DNA of 64,000 nt. Origin: SG8-40 sp963792855 (GTDB lineage Bacteria > Pseudomonadota > Gammaproteobacteria > Burkholderiales > Eutrophovitaceae). The stretch lies in contig CAWBXZ010000003.1 in assembly GCA_963792855.1 (NCBI GenBank), positions 62,001 through 126,000 on the forward strand, written 5' to 3'. Positions 42,204 through 51,102 of this stretch are shown here, piece by piece; the first letter of the stretch is position 1; each line of letters begins with the position of its first letter. The position numbers and the translations under genes are program-made. Below the pieces are notes generated by a model. It was not told where the DNA came from, did no database searches, and saw nothing but the letters and a program-made list of their open reading frames with translations.

Positions 42204-43328
42204 ATGAGCACTACCGCGTTTGACACCTGCCGCTGGATCGACGATGAGCCCAAGCCGCTCGCCGCTGGCATACTCACCATCGCGGTGCATGCGGCGTTCG
42301 CCGCTATCCTGCTGCTGAACATGAGCTGGCAGCAAAAGATTCAACCGCATGCGTCCGTCAAGCTGTGGGAGTCGATGCCCGTAAGCGAAAAAAAAACCAC
42401 CGCGCGAAAAACACCCAAGCCGGCTCCGGCGCCAGCCAAAGTCGAGCCGGTCAGCGAACCCGCTCCGGCACGCGAGTCGAAACCGGTGAACAAGCCGCCC
42501 CAACCCGCCCCGCCACGCCCGGCGCTCGAACCGGTGCCAGAACCCGTCGCCGCGTTTGTGCCGGAACCGGTGAGCGCTAAAGTGACGCCGACGCCGGCAC
42601 CACCGCAACCAAAACTTGATGTCGCGCTCGAATCCGCACCTGCGCCGATTTCGGCGCCACCGAGAGCTGATCTGGCAGCACCCGCCCGCGAACGAAAATT
42701 CGAGCAAACGGCGCCCGAGCCGCCGGGCCGTGTCATTGCGCAGCCATCACCGTCGCTGCCAACCGCCGCGCTCGCAGAGCAGCCTGCGCCCCGCCCGGAG
42801 GTGGACATCGAAGAATTGAAACGGCAGCGCGCCCTCGCGCTTGCGCAGTTGCTGCGAGAGGAGGAAAGCGCCCGTCTTGATGACACGCTCGATCAGGAGC
42901 GACAGGCAAGAATTGCCGAGCAGAGAAAACGTCTCGAAGAACGTGAACGCAAGCTGGCGAAAGAGCTGGAGGAAATCCGCGTCGCCGCGCAACAGCGTCA
43001 CGACGAGCGGGAAACACAAGCAGCCACGGAAGCCGCAGCCCGGCAGTTGACCGACGATTACCGCGCCCGCATCAGCGCAAAGATCCGCCAACGCGTCATT
43101 TTGCCGCCCGACCTGCGCGGCAATCCCGAAGCAAACTATGAAGTGTCTCTTCTTTCCGACGGAACTGTGACCCAGGTCCGGTTATTGCAATCAAGTGGGG
43201 TAGCAACATACGACGCGGCAGTGGAGCGAGCCATTCTCGCTGCACAGCCATTGCCGGTTCCCCCGGAACCAGGCCTGTTCCAGGCGAATTTCAGAAACCT
43301 TCTATTGAGTTTTCGGCCCAAAGAGTGA
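42204..43328 (+). CDS. tolA: TolA, with proline-rich periplasmic region
   Basis: This 374-residue TolA has a membrane anchor (about 19-41), a long middle region and a C-terminal TolA/TonB-like domain (about 285-374: NYEVSLLSDGTVTQVRLLQSSG). The first part of the middle region (about 55-205) is rich in Pro-Ala-Glu with repeated PAP/PEP runs, instead of the long Ala/Lys/Glu helix of E. coli TolA. A shorter charged helix follows (about 208-283: ARLDDTLDQERQARIAEQRKR). The protein would span the periplasm by a stiff polyproline segment plus coiled coil. The start is ATG 42204. Confidence 0.88.
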   Translation: MSTTAFDTCRWIDDEPKPLAAGILTIAVHAAFAAILLLNMSWQQKIQPHASVKLWESMPVSEKKTTARKTPKPAPAPAKVEPVSEPAPARESKPVNKPPQPAPPRPALEPVPEPVAAFVPEPVSAKVTPTPAPPQPKLDVALESAPAPISAPPRADLAAPARERKFEQTAPEPPGRVIAQPSPSLPTAALAEQPAPRPEVDIEELKRQRALALAQLLREEESARLDDTLDQERQARIAEQRKRLEERERKLAKELEEIRVAAQQRHDERETQAATEAAARQLTDDYRARISAKIRQRVILPPDLRGNPEANYEVSLLSDGTVTQVRLLQSSGVATYDAAVERAILAAQPLPVPPEPGLFQANFRNLLLSFRPKE

Positions 43329-43333
43329 CTCTC

Positions 43334-44641
43334 ATGAAACGCGATATCCGCAGCCTGATCGCCTTGTGCGCACTCATTGTCGCCGGTTTGCCGGGGGTAG
43401 CGAGCGGCCAGGTCAGCGTTGAAGTCGTTGGCGGAGAAGGCAGCCGCATTCCAATCGCCGTACTGTCCTTCCACGGTGACGAGCAGGAGCAGGAAGAACA
43501 CCGCATCGGCCAGATTATTGCCGCGGACCTGATGCGCAGCAGCGCGCTGAGAGTGGTCGAAGCCTCGGGACTGGGGGCCGGCGTCGATGACACGGTCGAC
43601 CACGAGTATTTCGCCTCGACAGGCACCGCCATGGTGGTCGTCGGAAAAGTATCGAGAAACGGCGAGGAATTCGTCGCCCGTTACGCCCTTGTCGATATCG
43701 CCCGTCGGGAACGCGTCATCGAGGAAACAATGACCGAACCACGGTCTACTGTCAGATTCCTCGGGCACCGCATTGCCGACCGGGTCCACGAGCAGCTGAC
43801 CGGCTATCCCGGCGCCTATGCGACACGCATATGCTACGTCTCGCGCGAGGGACACAAGTCGGAGATCCTGATTGCCGACGCCGACGGCTACAACCGGCAG
43901 GTGCTCTACAAAACCGATGCACCCATCATGTCTCCTCAATGGTCTCCTGACGGAACGCAACTTGCCTACGTCTCGTTCGAACGCCAAAGACCAAGAATCT
44001 ATGTGCACGACATCACCGAAGGCACACGCAAAGTCGTCTCGAAGTTCCGCGGCACTAATTCTGCGCCTGCCTGGTCTCCTGACGGCAAACAACTTGCTGT
44101 CACCCTGTCCAAGGACGGCGGTTCGCAAATCTACGTGATCGACGCCAACGGTGGCAATCCGAAGCGGCTCAGCGACAGCCGTTCACGGGATACCGAGCCC
44201 AACTTTTCTCCGGACGGCCGCCACATTTTGTTCACGTCGGATCGCGGCGGAAGCCCGCAGATCTATCGTCTCGCCGTCGATGGTTCGGGCCGCCCCGAGC
44301 GCCTGACATTCGATGGGCGCTACAACACGTCCCCGAAGTACGCTATCGATGGCGAGTGGTTCGCCTATGTGCGTATGGAGGATGGCCGCTTCAGCATCGC
44401 GGCACAGAATATTGGCAACGGCGAGGTGAGATACCTGACGTCCGGGCAGGATGACCGATCTCCTGCGTTCGCTCCCAATGGCAAAGCAATCCTGTACGCA
44501 ACCGAAGTCAAAGGACGCGGCGCTCTGGCGGCAATTTCCATCGATGGCAGCACACGATGGGGAATTTCCACCTATGCGCATGACATTCGGGGAGTTGCCT
44601 GGGGACCTTATGAATCGTACCGAGTGGAGGTAGCACGATGA
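43334..44641 (+). CDS. tolB: Tol-Pal system beta-propeller TolB
   Basis: This 435-residue periplasmic TolB has a signal peptide (residues 1-26, cleavage near ASG-Q). An N-terminal mixed domain and a six-bladed propeller follow, with WD40-like repeats: SPQWSPDGTQLAYVS, APAWSPDGKQLAVTL, EPNFSPDGRHILFTS, SPKYAIDGEWFAYV and SPAFAPNGKAILYAT. TolB links Pal, TolA and outer membrane porins. The ATG at 43334 is chosen over GTG 43325. The tolB stop overlaps the pal start (ATGA). Confidence 0.95.
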   Translation: MKRDIRSLIALCALIVAGLPGVASGQVSVEVVGGEGSRIPIAVLSFHGDEQEQEEHRIGQIIAADLMRSSALRVVEASGLGAGVDDTVDHEYFASTGTAMVVVGKVSRNGEEFVARYALVDIARRERVIEETMTEPRSTVRFLGHRIADRVHEQLTGYPGAYATRICYVSREGHKSEILIADADGYNRQVLYKTDAPIMSPQWSPDGTQLAYVSFERQRPRIYVHDITEGTRKVVSKFRGTNSAPAWSPDGKQLAVTLSKDGGSQIYVIDANGGNPKRLSDSRSRDTEPNFSPDGRHILFTSDRGGSPQIYRLAVDGSGRPERLTFDGRYNTSPKYAIDGEWFAYVRMEDGRFSIAAQNIGNGEVRYLTSGQDDRSPAFAPNGKAILYATEVKGRGALAAISIDGSTRWGISTYAHDIRGVAWGPYESYRVEVAR

Positions 44642-45480
44642 AACGTCTATTAATTCTGAGTCTCGTCATTGTTCTGACGGGCTGTTCGGCTCTGGGCAGC
44701 CGGAGTTCACAGAGCGAAGCGGAGCGTGCCGCGCAAGAGGCCGCCGCGCAGGAAGCTGCAAGGCAGGAAGCCGCCGCGCAGGAGGCCGCACGCCAGGAGG
44801 CCGCACGCCAGGAAGCCGCACGCCAGGAGGCTGCAAGGCAAGAGGCTGCACGACAGGAAGCGGCTCGCCTCGAGGAAGCGCGCAAACAGGAGGAAGCCCG
44901 GATTGAAGAGGAGCGGCGGCTCGAAGAGGAGCGAATGGCGGAAGAACAGCGACGCTGGGAAGAAATGCGCAAACAAGAGGAAGCCAGGCTCGAGGAACAA
45001 CGTCGCCAGGCAGAGGCACGCCGGCAGGAGGAACTCAGGCAGATCGAGGAGTTACGCAGGCAGCGCATGGAAGATGACGACGATACCAGCCTGGTAGGCA
45101 TGGTGACAGAGGAACAGCTGCGCAAGGCGAACCCGCTGCTGCTTGAGCAATCGATCTACTTTGATTTCGACAGGTATCAGATCAAGGCTGAGTACGCGCC
45201 GATTATCGCCGCTCACGCGCGTTTTCTGATTGCGCATCCGACAGTGAAGATTTTCGTGCAAGGCAACTGTGATGACCGCGGCAGCCCGGAGTACAACATC
45301 GCACTTGGACAACGTCGCGCCGATGCGGTGCAACGCGCGTTGCTGGCTTTGGGTGTTCCGAAACGCCAGGTCGAAGCAGTGAGTTACGGCGCGGAGCGGC
45401 CGCTCGCCTACGGCGCGAACGAGGAAAGCTGGGCACGCAACCGGCGCGCTGACATCGCCTACCCGATGTTCAAGAACTGA
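44638..45480 (+). CDS. pal: peptidoglycan-associated lipoprotein Pal with long helical repeat
   Basis: This 280-residue lipoprotein (lipobox L13-T-G-C16) ends with the OmpA-like peptidoglycan domain (about 168-280: IYFDFDRYQIK, QGNCDDRGSPEYNIALGQRRAD). Ordinary Pal is about 170 residues. Here a segment of about 120 residues (27-145) lies between the lipid anchor and the OmpA domain. It opens with ten-odd QEAAR-type pentapeptide units (31-80) and continues as EEARKQEEAR-like charged helix. It is predicted to be one long helix or coiled coil. It would hold the peptidoglycan-binding domain far from the outer membrane and could contact TolA. The start overlaps tolB by four bases. Confidence 0.92.
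   Translation: MKRLLILSLVIVLTGCSALGSRSSQSEAERAAQEAAAQEAARQEAAAQEAARQEAARQEAARQEAARQEAARQEAARLEEARKQEEARIEEERRLEEERMAEEQRRWEEMRKQEEARLEEQRRQAEARRQEELRQIEELRRQRMEDDDDTSLVGMVTEEQLRKANPLLLEQSIYFDFDRYQIKAEYAPIIAAHARFLIAHPTVKIFVQGNCDDRGSPEYNIALGQRRADAVQRALLALGVPKRQVEAVSYGAERPLAYGANEESWARNRRADIAYPMFKN
44728..44877 (+). repeat. tandem 15-base repeat encoding QEAAR in pal
   Basis: About ten in-frame copies of a 15-base unit (variants of CAGGAGGCCGCACGC) encode QEAAR/QEAAA within Pal. The third positions vary among copies (gaagcc, gaggct, gcaagg), so the repeat is old and maintained at protein level or diverging. Such arrays can change copy number by slippage. Confidence 0.85.
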
Positions 45481-45569
45481 GAGCAGTCCGTGATCGTGCC
45501 CGGCGAAGCAGGCTTGTTGTTGCCGGCGCGCTCGGGCCGTTCGAACCGAAGCCACGCGCAAGCAGACAG

Positions 45570-46361
45570 ATGAATTCGATCCACACCCGCCTGAGGCCCC
45601 TCCCGGGAGCGTTCATCCTGCTGCTCGCCAGCCTGGTGGCCATTCCCTGCGCGGCCAATGACGAAGCGCCGGCAGCAATGGATAGCGTCGCCTATCAACT
45701 GATACAGCTACTCAATCTGAACGAAGAGCTGAGGTCGGAGATGGCCGGATTGCGGGGCCAGGTCGAGGAACTTGTCGCAGGTGCTCAACGCGCACGGGAA
45801 AGTCAGTTGAAAATCGCAACGGACCTTGATACCCGCCTGAGAAAAATTGAAACCAAACCGGACGTCGATACCAGCGAAGACAAAGCGAAAATTGTCGAGC
45901 TGGAAAGCAGGCTGCAGCAACTCGAAGAAGCGCTCGCTGCTATGCATGATCTCGTCGTTTCGGCGGCTCAGGCGCCAGCAGCAAAGAGCGCGTCAGAGAC
46001 GATCTACGAATCCGCTCTCGAGAAGTACAAGGCGGGCGACTACAGCGCGGCAATCCTCGAACTGCAGGCATTCTTGCAGCTGTATGGCGACAGCCCCATG
46101 TCTCCCGGTGCGCGTTACTGGCTGGCAGAAGCACTGCTGCGCCAGGGTGAATATCAGAGCGCGATCGAGACCGCCGAAACACTTCTGCGCGACTATCCCG
46201 ATGGCGACAAAACGCCCGATACGATGTTTTTGCTCGGCAAAGCGCATCTGGAAACGGGCGATGCCGCCGGCGCCCGAAGCGCCTGGGAAGACCTCGTCGC
46301 CGCCTACCCGGACAGCAAACCCGCCGTCAAAGTAGCCCGCTTGCTGGAACAACTCCCCTGA
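45570..46361 (+). CDS. cpoB: Tol-Pal accessory protein CpoB (YbgF)
   Basis: This 263-residue periplasmic protein has a signal peptide (about 1-29, AANDEAP after cleavage), an N-terminal coiled coil (about 45-125) and a C-terminal TPR domain (about 143-263). The TPR domain has three repeats, including YESALEKYKAGDYSAAILEL and LGKAHLETGDAAGARSAWEDL. CpoB binds TolA and coordinates outer membrane constriction with peptidoglycan synthesis. Last gene of the tol-pal cluster, 89 bases after pal. Confidence 0.9.
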   Translation: MNSIHTRLRPLPGAFILLLASLVAIPCAANDEAPAAMDSVAYQLIQLLNLNEELRSEMAGLRGQVEELVAGAQRARESQLKIATDLDTRLRKIETKPDVDTSEDKAKIVELESRLQQLEEALAAMHDLVVSAAQAPAAKSASETIYESALEKYKAGDYSAAILELQAFLQLYGDSPMSPGARYWLAEALLRQGEYQSAIETAETLLRDYPDGDKTPDTMFLLGKAHLETGDAAGARSAWEDLVAAYPDSKPAVKVARLLEQLP

Positions 46362-46457
46362 CCTGAAACCCGCTGGCCGCTGCACGCGTTCCCGGACCGG
46401 CGTGGCCTGGTCTGATAGCCTGGGCGCCCGGATTGGTCCAGGGCCTGGTGTCCCCGA

Positions 46458-46874
46458 CTACGGTTTGTAGACGTCAGTGGCAAAAACCATGGCGATCTCA
46501 TCGCTGCGGTTCTCAACCCAGTGGACGGTATTCCTGTCTTCGACGAGCCTGTCACCCTGCTTGCGCTGGAAGACACCTTTGCCTTCGACGTGTTCGGTCA
46601 CAGTGCCTTTGAGAACGTGCGCAATGCCCGGCCGACCATTGTGGCTGTGCAATGGCACCGCACCGCCAGGTTCAAACGTGATGATCCGCACGCGCAACTG
46701 CCGGCCGTCAAGGCCGTCAAGTTCCGGTCCTAGCTCCAGTGTGCTTGCGGAGCCCACACTGACACCGCGCGGTTCCTGCGGCGCCTTGCTTTCTCCAACA
46801 ACGACGCCCGCCTCAAATACGAGACCGATCAATACCCCCGCGCATGCTCCCAGAACCCATTTACTCTTGGTCAT
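46458..46874 (-). CDS. cupin domain protein with N-terminal membrane anchor
   Basis: This 138-residue protein begins MTKSKWVLGACAGVLIGLVFEAG, a hydrophobic leader, followed by a single cupin domain (about 40-138). VPLHSHNGRPGIAHVLKGTVTEH provides the first metal motif (His pair plus later His). DRLVEDRNTVHWVENRSDE is the second. It is likely a periplasmic metal-binding beta-barrel of unknown substrate. ATG 46874 is chosen because AAGGAG lies six bases before it; the longer frame starts without a ribosome site. Confidence 0.8.
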   Translation of the reverse strand: MTKSKWVLGACAGVLIGLVFEAGVVVGESKAPQEPRGVSVGSASTLELGPELDGLDGRQLRVRIITFEPGGAVPLHSHNGRPGIAHVLKGTVTEHVEGKGVFQRKQGDRLVEDRNTVHWVENRSDEIAMVFATDVYKP

Positions 46875-46938
46875 TGTGTCTCCTTGCGAGCCCTTCATGA
46901 CGAACTGGTTTTGAACGATTCTCTGCGGAAGCCGGGCC

Positions 46939-47352
46939 TCAGTCGGGTTCCCACTTGCTTACTTTTTCCTTCAGCAGACTTGCGAGGGCGTCGCGAACCT
47001 CGATCTCGGATGGCACGGTACCCCAAAGCACTGCCGAACGAACGGAAGCCCAGTAGATACGCTGAGTTTCAACGTCTGTTACACGCCGTTGCAACTGCAC
47101 CTCGGCGAGATACAAAAACCAGCTCTTCGGCCCAACGTGCTTCGACGCTATCCGAATGAACAAACGGTGCTTGCCTCCCTGATCGATATCCGGAACTTCG
47201 GCGACTTTGCCTTCCAGATTCTGTCTCGCAAACTCCAGAACACGGTCTTTTTTCAGCAAAGGTCCTTCAACCTGTGCGTCTATCGTGACCGCTTGCGCAA
47301 TCGATGCTGACAGAAACGCACCTGCCAGGCATGCCCGTAACACGTGTTTCAT
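46939..47352 (-). CDS. hypothetical exported protein
   Basis: This 137-residue protein begins MKHVLRACLAGAFLSASIAQA, a clear signal peptide with cleavage after AQA. The mature part has mixed polar strands and helices (HRLFIRIASKHVGPKSWFLYLAEVQLQRRV). No family recognised. The ATG at 47352 follows GGAG by 6-7 bases. It is probably periplasmic, in the minus-strand run between the cell-wall hydrolase and the cupin gene. Confidence 0.6.
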   Translation of the reverse strand: MKHVLRACLAGAFLSASIAQAVTIDAQVEGPLLKKDRVLEFARQNLEGKVAEVPDIDQGGKHRLFIRIASKHVGPKSWFLYLAEVQLQRRVTDVETQRIYWASVRSAVLWGTVPSEIEVRDALASLLKEKVSKWEPD

Positions 47353-47441
47353 GGTTTTCTCCATCAAAAGAATTAGGGGGCATTCACATTGATCTTGACG
47401 TTTCTCAGCCATCAGCGACTGAATGCCATGCCGGGTCATTC

Positions 47442-48023
47442 CTACCGATAGAACATGTGGCGGCCGATCCTCGCCACCGGCTCCTTGCCCTGCGACCAAC
47501 TTGGCTGGATGTGCGTGGCATGAAAATGAACGGCACCCTGGAGAGTCTGCGTTCGGCGGCCGTGGAAAGCCGCATCCGCAACCGACTTTGCGACCGCCCA
47601 TTCGCGCCCCCGCGGTTCCTCGACCATGTCGAACTCCGTCCATGAGAAAGCGCTGACATGGCGCTTGCGGATATAATCCCATCGCTGCTGGTACACCACC
47701 TCGCAGACAGTCTCCGGATAACGCGGATCGAGCACCCGGTTCATCGTCACTTCCGCGACACCGAATTGCCCTTCCAACGGCTCACCGCGCGCTTCGTAAT
47801 ATACATTCTTCGCGAGGCACGTCAGTTCCCGTTGTTTTGTGTCGCCCTCGACCACCGCGTGCATCAGCATCGTGAACAGCGCCACAACGAGCACCGAACA
47901 ACCGGCGAACAGCCAGGGCAAGCGCTTGCTCGTGTGCCAGTAGTACAGCAGGTCGCCCCACCATCGCGCAATCACCGGCACACCGCGCGAGCAAGGATTT
48001 ATGCGTGAACGTTTGAATGCCAC
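47442..48023 (-). CDS. cell wall hydrolase, SleB family, membrane anchored
   Basis: This 193-residue protein has a basic N-terminus, a membrane helix (about 36-55), then a SleB-type hydrolase domain. LAKNVYYEARGEPLEGQFGV contains the catalytic Glu, followed by AEVTMNRVLDPRYPETVCEV. SleB-family enzymes are lytic transglycosylases or muramidase-like hydrolases that act on peptidoglycan. The domain would face the periplasm. ATG 48023. Confidence 0.85.
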   Translation of the reverse strand: MAFKRSRINPCSRGVPVIARWWGDLLYYWHTSKRLPWLFAGCSVLVVALFTMLMHAVVEGDTKQRELTCLAKNVYYEARGEPLEGQFGVAEVTMNRVLDPRYPETVCEVVYQQRWDYIRKRHVSAFSWTEFDMVEEPRGREWAVAKSVADAAFHGRRTQTLQGAVHFHATHIQPSWSQGKEPVARIGRHMFYR

Positions 48024-48099
48024 TCTTTACCTATAGCGTGATCAGCTCATGGCATGTCCGCGCGGCCGCCAACGCCGCCTGCCGACAGGCCAGCGAGCA

Positions 48100-48882
48100 C
48101 TAACGCCCCTTGAACCGGGGCTTGCGTTTTTCCATGAACGCGCGCCTGCCCTCGACATAGTCTTCGCTGCGCATGCACGCCGTAATCGCGGATTCCGCGG
48201 CCGAAAAATCACCGCGCGGTGCGATGAGCGCTTCAAACGCGACCTTTGATGCGGCAACTGTCAGTGGCGCATTGGCTGCAATCCTGCCTGCCATTTCTTC
48301 CACGAACGCGTCGAGCACGTCGTCAGCCATCACCCGGTTGACCAACCCCATTGCCAGCGCTTCCCTGGCGTCATAGAGGCGTGCGGTGAACATGATCTCG
48401 CGCGCGGCCGCATGGCCAACCGTGGCCACCAGCCTGCCGTTTCCGTGCACACCGTAACCCAGGCCCAGCCGTGCCGCCGGAATCGCGAAGCGCGCGCTCT
48501 CGCCCGCATAGCGCAGGTCGCACGATAGCGCAGTCGCCAGCCCCCCGCCGACACAGAATCCGTGGATCAGCGCGATCACCGGCTTGGGAGAGGCCTCAAT
48601 CGCGGTATGCGCGGCCGTCACCGCCGCTTCATACGCACTGACTTCTTCATCACTGGAACGCTTCGTCTCGAACTCGGAGATGTCGGCGCCCGCGGCGAAC
48701 GCCGTTTCACCTTCGCCGCGCAGAACGATACAGCGCACGCCGGACTCACTGACAAATTTGTCAATTGCTTTCGGAATCGCGCGCCACATTTCCGCATTGA
48801 TCGCGTTACGCCGCGCCGTGTTGTCGAATACCATGCGGCCTATTGCGCCGTCCTGTTCGACCCGTAGTTTCCCGTCACTCAT
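48100..48882 (-). CDS. enoyl-CoA hydratase/isomerase family protein
   Basis: This 260-residue crotonase-fold enzyme has the first oxyanion-hole region (AFAAGADISEFE) and the second GFCVGGGLATALSCDL at about residues 105-120. A substrate-adjacent Glu of the usual GYGVHGNGRL loop is not clear, so it could be a hydratase, isomerase or thioesterase. It hydrates or rearranges acyl-CoA. It follows the CoA transferase gene after 9 bases, so the two are co-transcribed. Confidence 0.88.
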   Translation of the reverse strand: MSDGKLRVEQDGAIGRMVFDNTARRNAINAEMWRAIPKAIDKFVSESGVRCIVLRGEGETAFAAGADISEFETKRSSDEEVSAYEAAVTAAHTAIEASPKPVIALIHGFCVGGGLATALSCDLRYAGESARFAIPAARLGLGYGVHGNGRLVATVGHAAAREIMFTARLYDAREALAMGLVNRVMADDVLDAFVEEMAGRIAANAPLTVAASKVAFEALIAPRGDFSAAESAITACMRSEDYVEGRRAFMEKRKPRFKGR

Positions 48883-48891
48883 CGGTCCACC

Positions 48892-50064
48892 TCAAATTAC
48901 CTTGTCGGAGCGCAGTGCGGCGATTTCCCGTTCGTCGTATCCGAGTTCACGGAGAATCTCCTCGTTATGTTCGCCTGCCGGGCCGATCGCGCGCTTCATC
49001 TGCGCTGGCGTGCGCGACAGCCGCATCGCCGGTCCGACCAGCTTGAATTCCCCCGCTCCACCCCTCGGGACCGAAGTCGCCAACCCCAGGTGTTTGACTT
49101 GCGGATCGTCGAACACCTCATTCATCTTGTAAATGGGACCACTGGGCACGCCTGCACCGTTGAGCAACTCGATCAACTCGGCGGACGTGAACCGCTTCGA
49201 TTGCTCGGCAATGGCCTCGCTGAGCGCAACGCGATTTTGCGAACGCAGGTCTGCCGTGGCGTAATCGGCGTGATCCGCGAGTTCCGGAATACCCAGCGCG
49301 TTGCACATGCGCGCATAGATGATGTCACCGGCAGCGGCAATATTCACGAAACCGTCCGAGGTCGGATAAACACTGGTAGGCATCGAAGTTGGATGATCGT
49401 TCCCGGCCTGCTCCGGAATCTCACCCTCAACCAGCCAGCGCGCAGCCTGAAAATCCATCATGGTTACCATCGCCGACAACAGTGAACTTTGCACCCACTG
49501 TCCTTTGCCCGACACGCTACGCTCCTGCAAAGCAATGAGGATGCCGATTGCAGCGAACAATCCCGCGCTCAGATCGGCAACCGGGATTCCGGCCCGCACC
49601 GGACCTTGACCGGGAAGGCCGGTTACCCACATCAGTCCGCCCATACCCTGTGCTACCTGATCGAATCCGGCCCGGTCGCGGTACGGTCCGTCCTCACCAA
49701 ATCCGGAAATACTGGCGTAAATCAGGCGCGGATTGTCCTTTGACAAGGTCTCGTAATCGATACCCAGTTTGTGTTTGACCGACGGCCGGTAATTCTCAAC
49801 GACAACGTCGGCCGTTTTCACGAGTCGTTTGAATACCTCGATACCACGTTCGCTCTTCAGATTCAGCGTGATCGCCCGTTTGTTGCGTTGCAGGTTCTGG
49901 AAATCCGAACCTTCCCGGGGGCCAAAACCCTCATCGGCAGCCACACTGGGCATTTCGATCTTGATGACGTCGGCCCCCCAGTCGGCAAACTGCTTGACAC
50001 AGGTCGGGCCGGCGCGCACTCGCGTCAGGTCGATAACGCGCAGGTGAGAAAGTGCCTCTTTCAT
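48892..50064 (-). CDS. CoA transferase, CaiB/BaiF family
   Basis: This 390-residue class III CoA transferase moves CoA between carboxylates through an aspartyl-CoA intermediate. The N-terminus LRVIDLTRVRAGPTCVKQFADWGADVIKIE and SISGFGEDGPYRDRAGFDQVAQGMGGLM are family marks, and the catalytic Asp is the residue in PVADLSAGL or its neighbour. It activates an organic acid for the adjacent enoyl-CoA hydratase. It starts six bases after the alpha/beta hydrolase gene, so hydrolase, transferase and hydratase form one operon. Confidence 0.9.
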   Translation of the reverse strand: MKEALSHLRVIDLTRVRAGPTCVKQFADWGADVIKIEMPSVAADEGFGPREGSDFQNLQRNKRAITLNLKSERGIEVFKRLVKTADVVVENYRPSVKHKLGIDYETLSKDNPRLIYASISGFGEDGPYRDRAGFDQVAQGMGGLMWVTGLPGQGPVRAGIPVADLSAGLFAAIGILIALQERSVSGKGQWVQSSLLSAMVTMMDFQAARWLVEGEIPEQAGNDHPTSMPTSVYPTSDGFVNIAAAGDIIYARMCNALGIPELADHADYATADLRSQNRVALSEAIAEQSKRFTSAELIELLNGAGVPSGPIYKMNEVFDDPQVKHLGLATSVPRGGAGEFKLVGPAMRLSRTPAQMKRAIGPAGEHNEEILRELGYDEREIAALRSDKVI

Positions 50065-50070
50065 CGCCGT

Positions 50071-50946
50071 TCAGGAATGCCCGATCTCGCGAGCCGTCCA
50101 ACGCCCCGCCTCGACCGTGTGAAAGAAATCCTCCAAAACGCGATTGAACAGGGCCGGCTCTTCGATATTGAGCACGTGGCCACTCTTGGGTAGTACCGCG
50201 AGCCCACAGGATGCGATTGCGCGCTTCATCATGATCGACGGTTCCAGCGTTGCATCGTCCTCGTCACCTGCAACCACCAACAGCGGCGCGGTAATTCCGG
50301 CCATGTCCTTTTGCAGGCTGTAGAGTGACGGACGTTTCCCCTGGTAGTTTTCCATCGTGTTGGCGGAACCCTCCGCCGAATGTTCACTGAAAAAACGGAT
50401 GAAGTCGTCGAAACCACGGGGATCTTTGTCCCGAAGTTGCATGCGCGTCGGCCCGTGGCCATAAGTCGCTGCGACATGCGCCATGCCCTTTTCCCGGATG
50501 GTCTGCGCCAGAGACGCCGCCTCGCGCTGGAAACTTTCATACTGGTCGGGATGCGCGCCGTATCCGCATCCCGCCACGACCAGCGACAAAGCCCGGTGCG
50601 AGAACGCCATGCCGAAGTGCAAGGTCGCGAATGCGCCCATCGACAGACCAACGATATGCGCGCGCTCGATGCCGAGGCCGTCGAGCACTGAAAGAATGTC
50701 ATCGCGGGCACGCTGCTGCGAATATGCCGCTGCTTCGGAAGGCACAGCGGATGGCGGGTAGCCACGTGCGTTGTATGTGATACAACGGTAACGCCGCGAG
50801 AAATGCCGAACCTGTGGCTCCCAACTGCGGCAATCACCGGCAAATTCATGGGCAAAGACAATGGGCGTTCCCGCCCCCGTGTCTTCGTAATACAGCTCTA
50901 CGCCATCATCGGTCTTCACATGCCCCATCACGTCATCCCGGCTCAT
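50071..50946 (-). CDS. alpha/beta hydrolase
   Basis: This 291-residue alpha/beta hydrolase has the nucleophile elbow GLSMGAF (Ser near residue 98) and an oxyanion region VFAHEFAGDCRSW. The Asp of VAGDEDD and the His of SGHVLNIEEP complete the triad. It resembles enol-lactonase or meta-cleavage hydrolase types. The start is ATG 50946; MGHVKTDDG at 50928 is a good alternative. First gene of the three-gene minus-strand operon. Cytoplasmic. Confidence 0.88.
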   Translation of the reverse strand: MSRDDVMGHVKTDDGVELYYEDTGAGTPIVFAHEFAGDCRSWEPQVRHFSRRYRCITYNARGYPPSAVPSEAAAYSQQRARDDILSVLDGLGIERAHIVGLSMGAFATLHFGMAFSHRALSLVVAGCGYGAHPDQYESFQREAASLAQTIREKGMAHVAATYGHGPTRMQLRDKDPRGFDDFIRFFSEHSAEGSANTMENYQGKRPSLYSLQKDMAGITAPLLVVAGDEDDATLEPSIMMKRAIASCGLAVLPKSGHVLNIEEPALFNRVLEDFFHTVEAGRWTAREIGHS

Positions 50947-51102
50947 TTAAACTGCTGTTTCATCCGCCTAGACTAACGAAATCCATGACCGAAAGAAACC
51001 GGCCCGCGCGAACCGAGCCAGAAAACCGGTATGGTTCACGATTGCGCTGCCGGCACCGGCAGCGGATTGTAGCGGCAGCCGAGACAACGAAGGGGAATAT
51101 CA

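Noticed and set aside
44728..44877. Tandem 15-base repeats as a CRISPR-like or mobile repeat
   Set aside because: In frame with pal, no spacers; they encode a helical protein segment.
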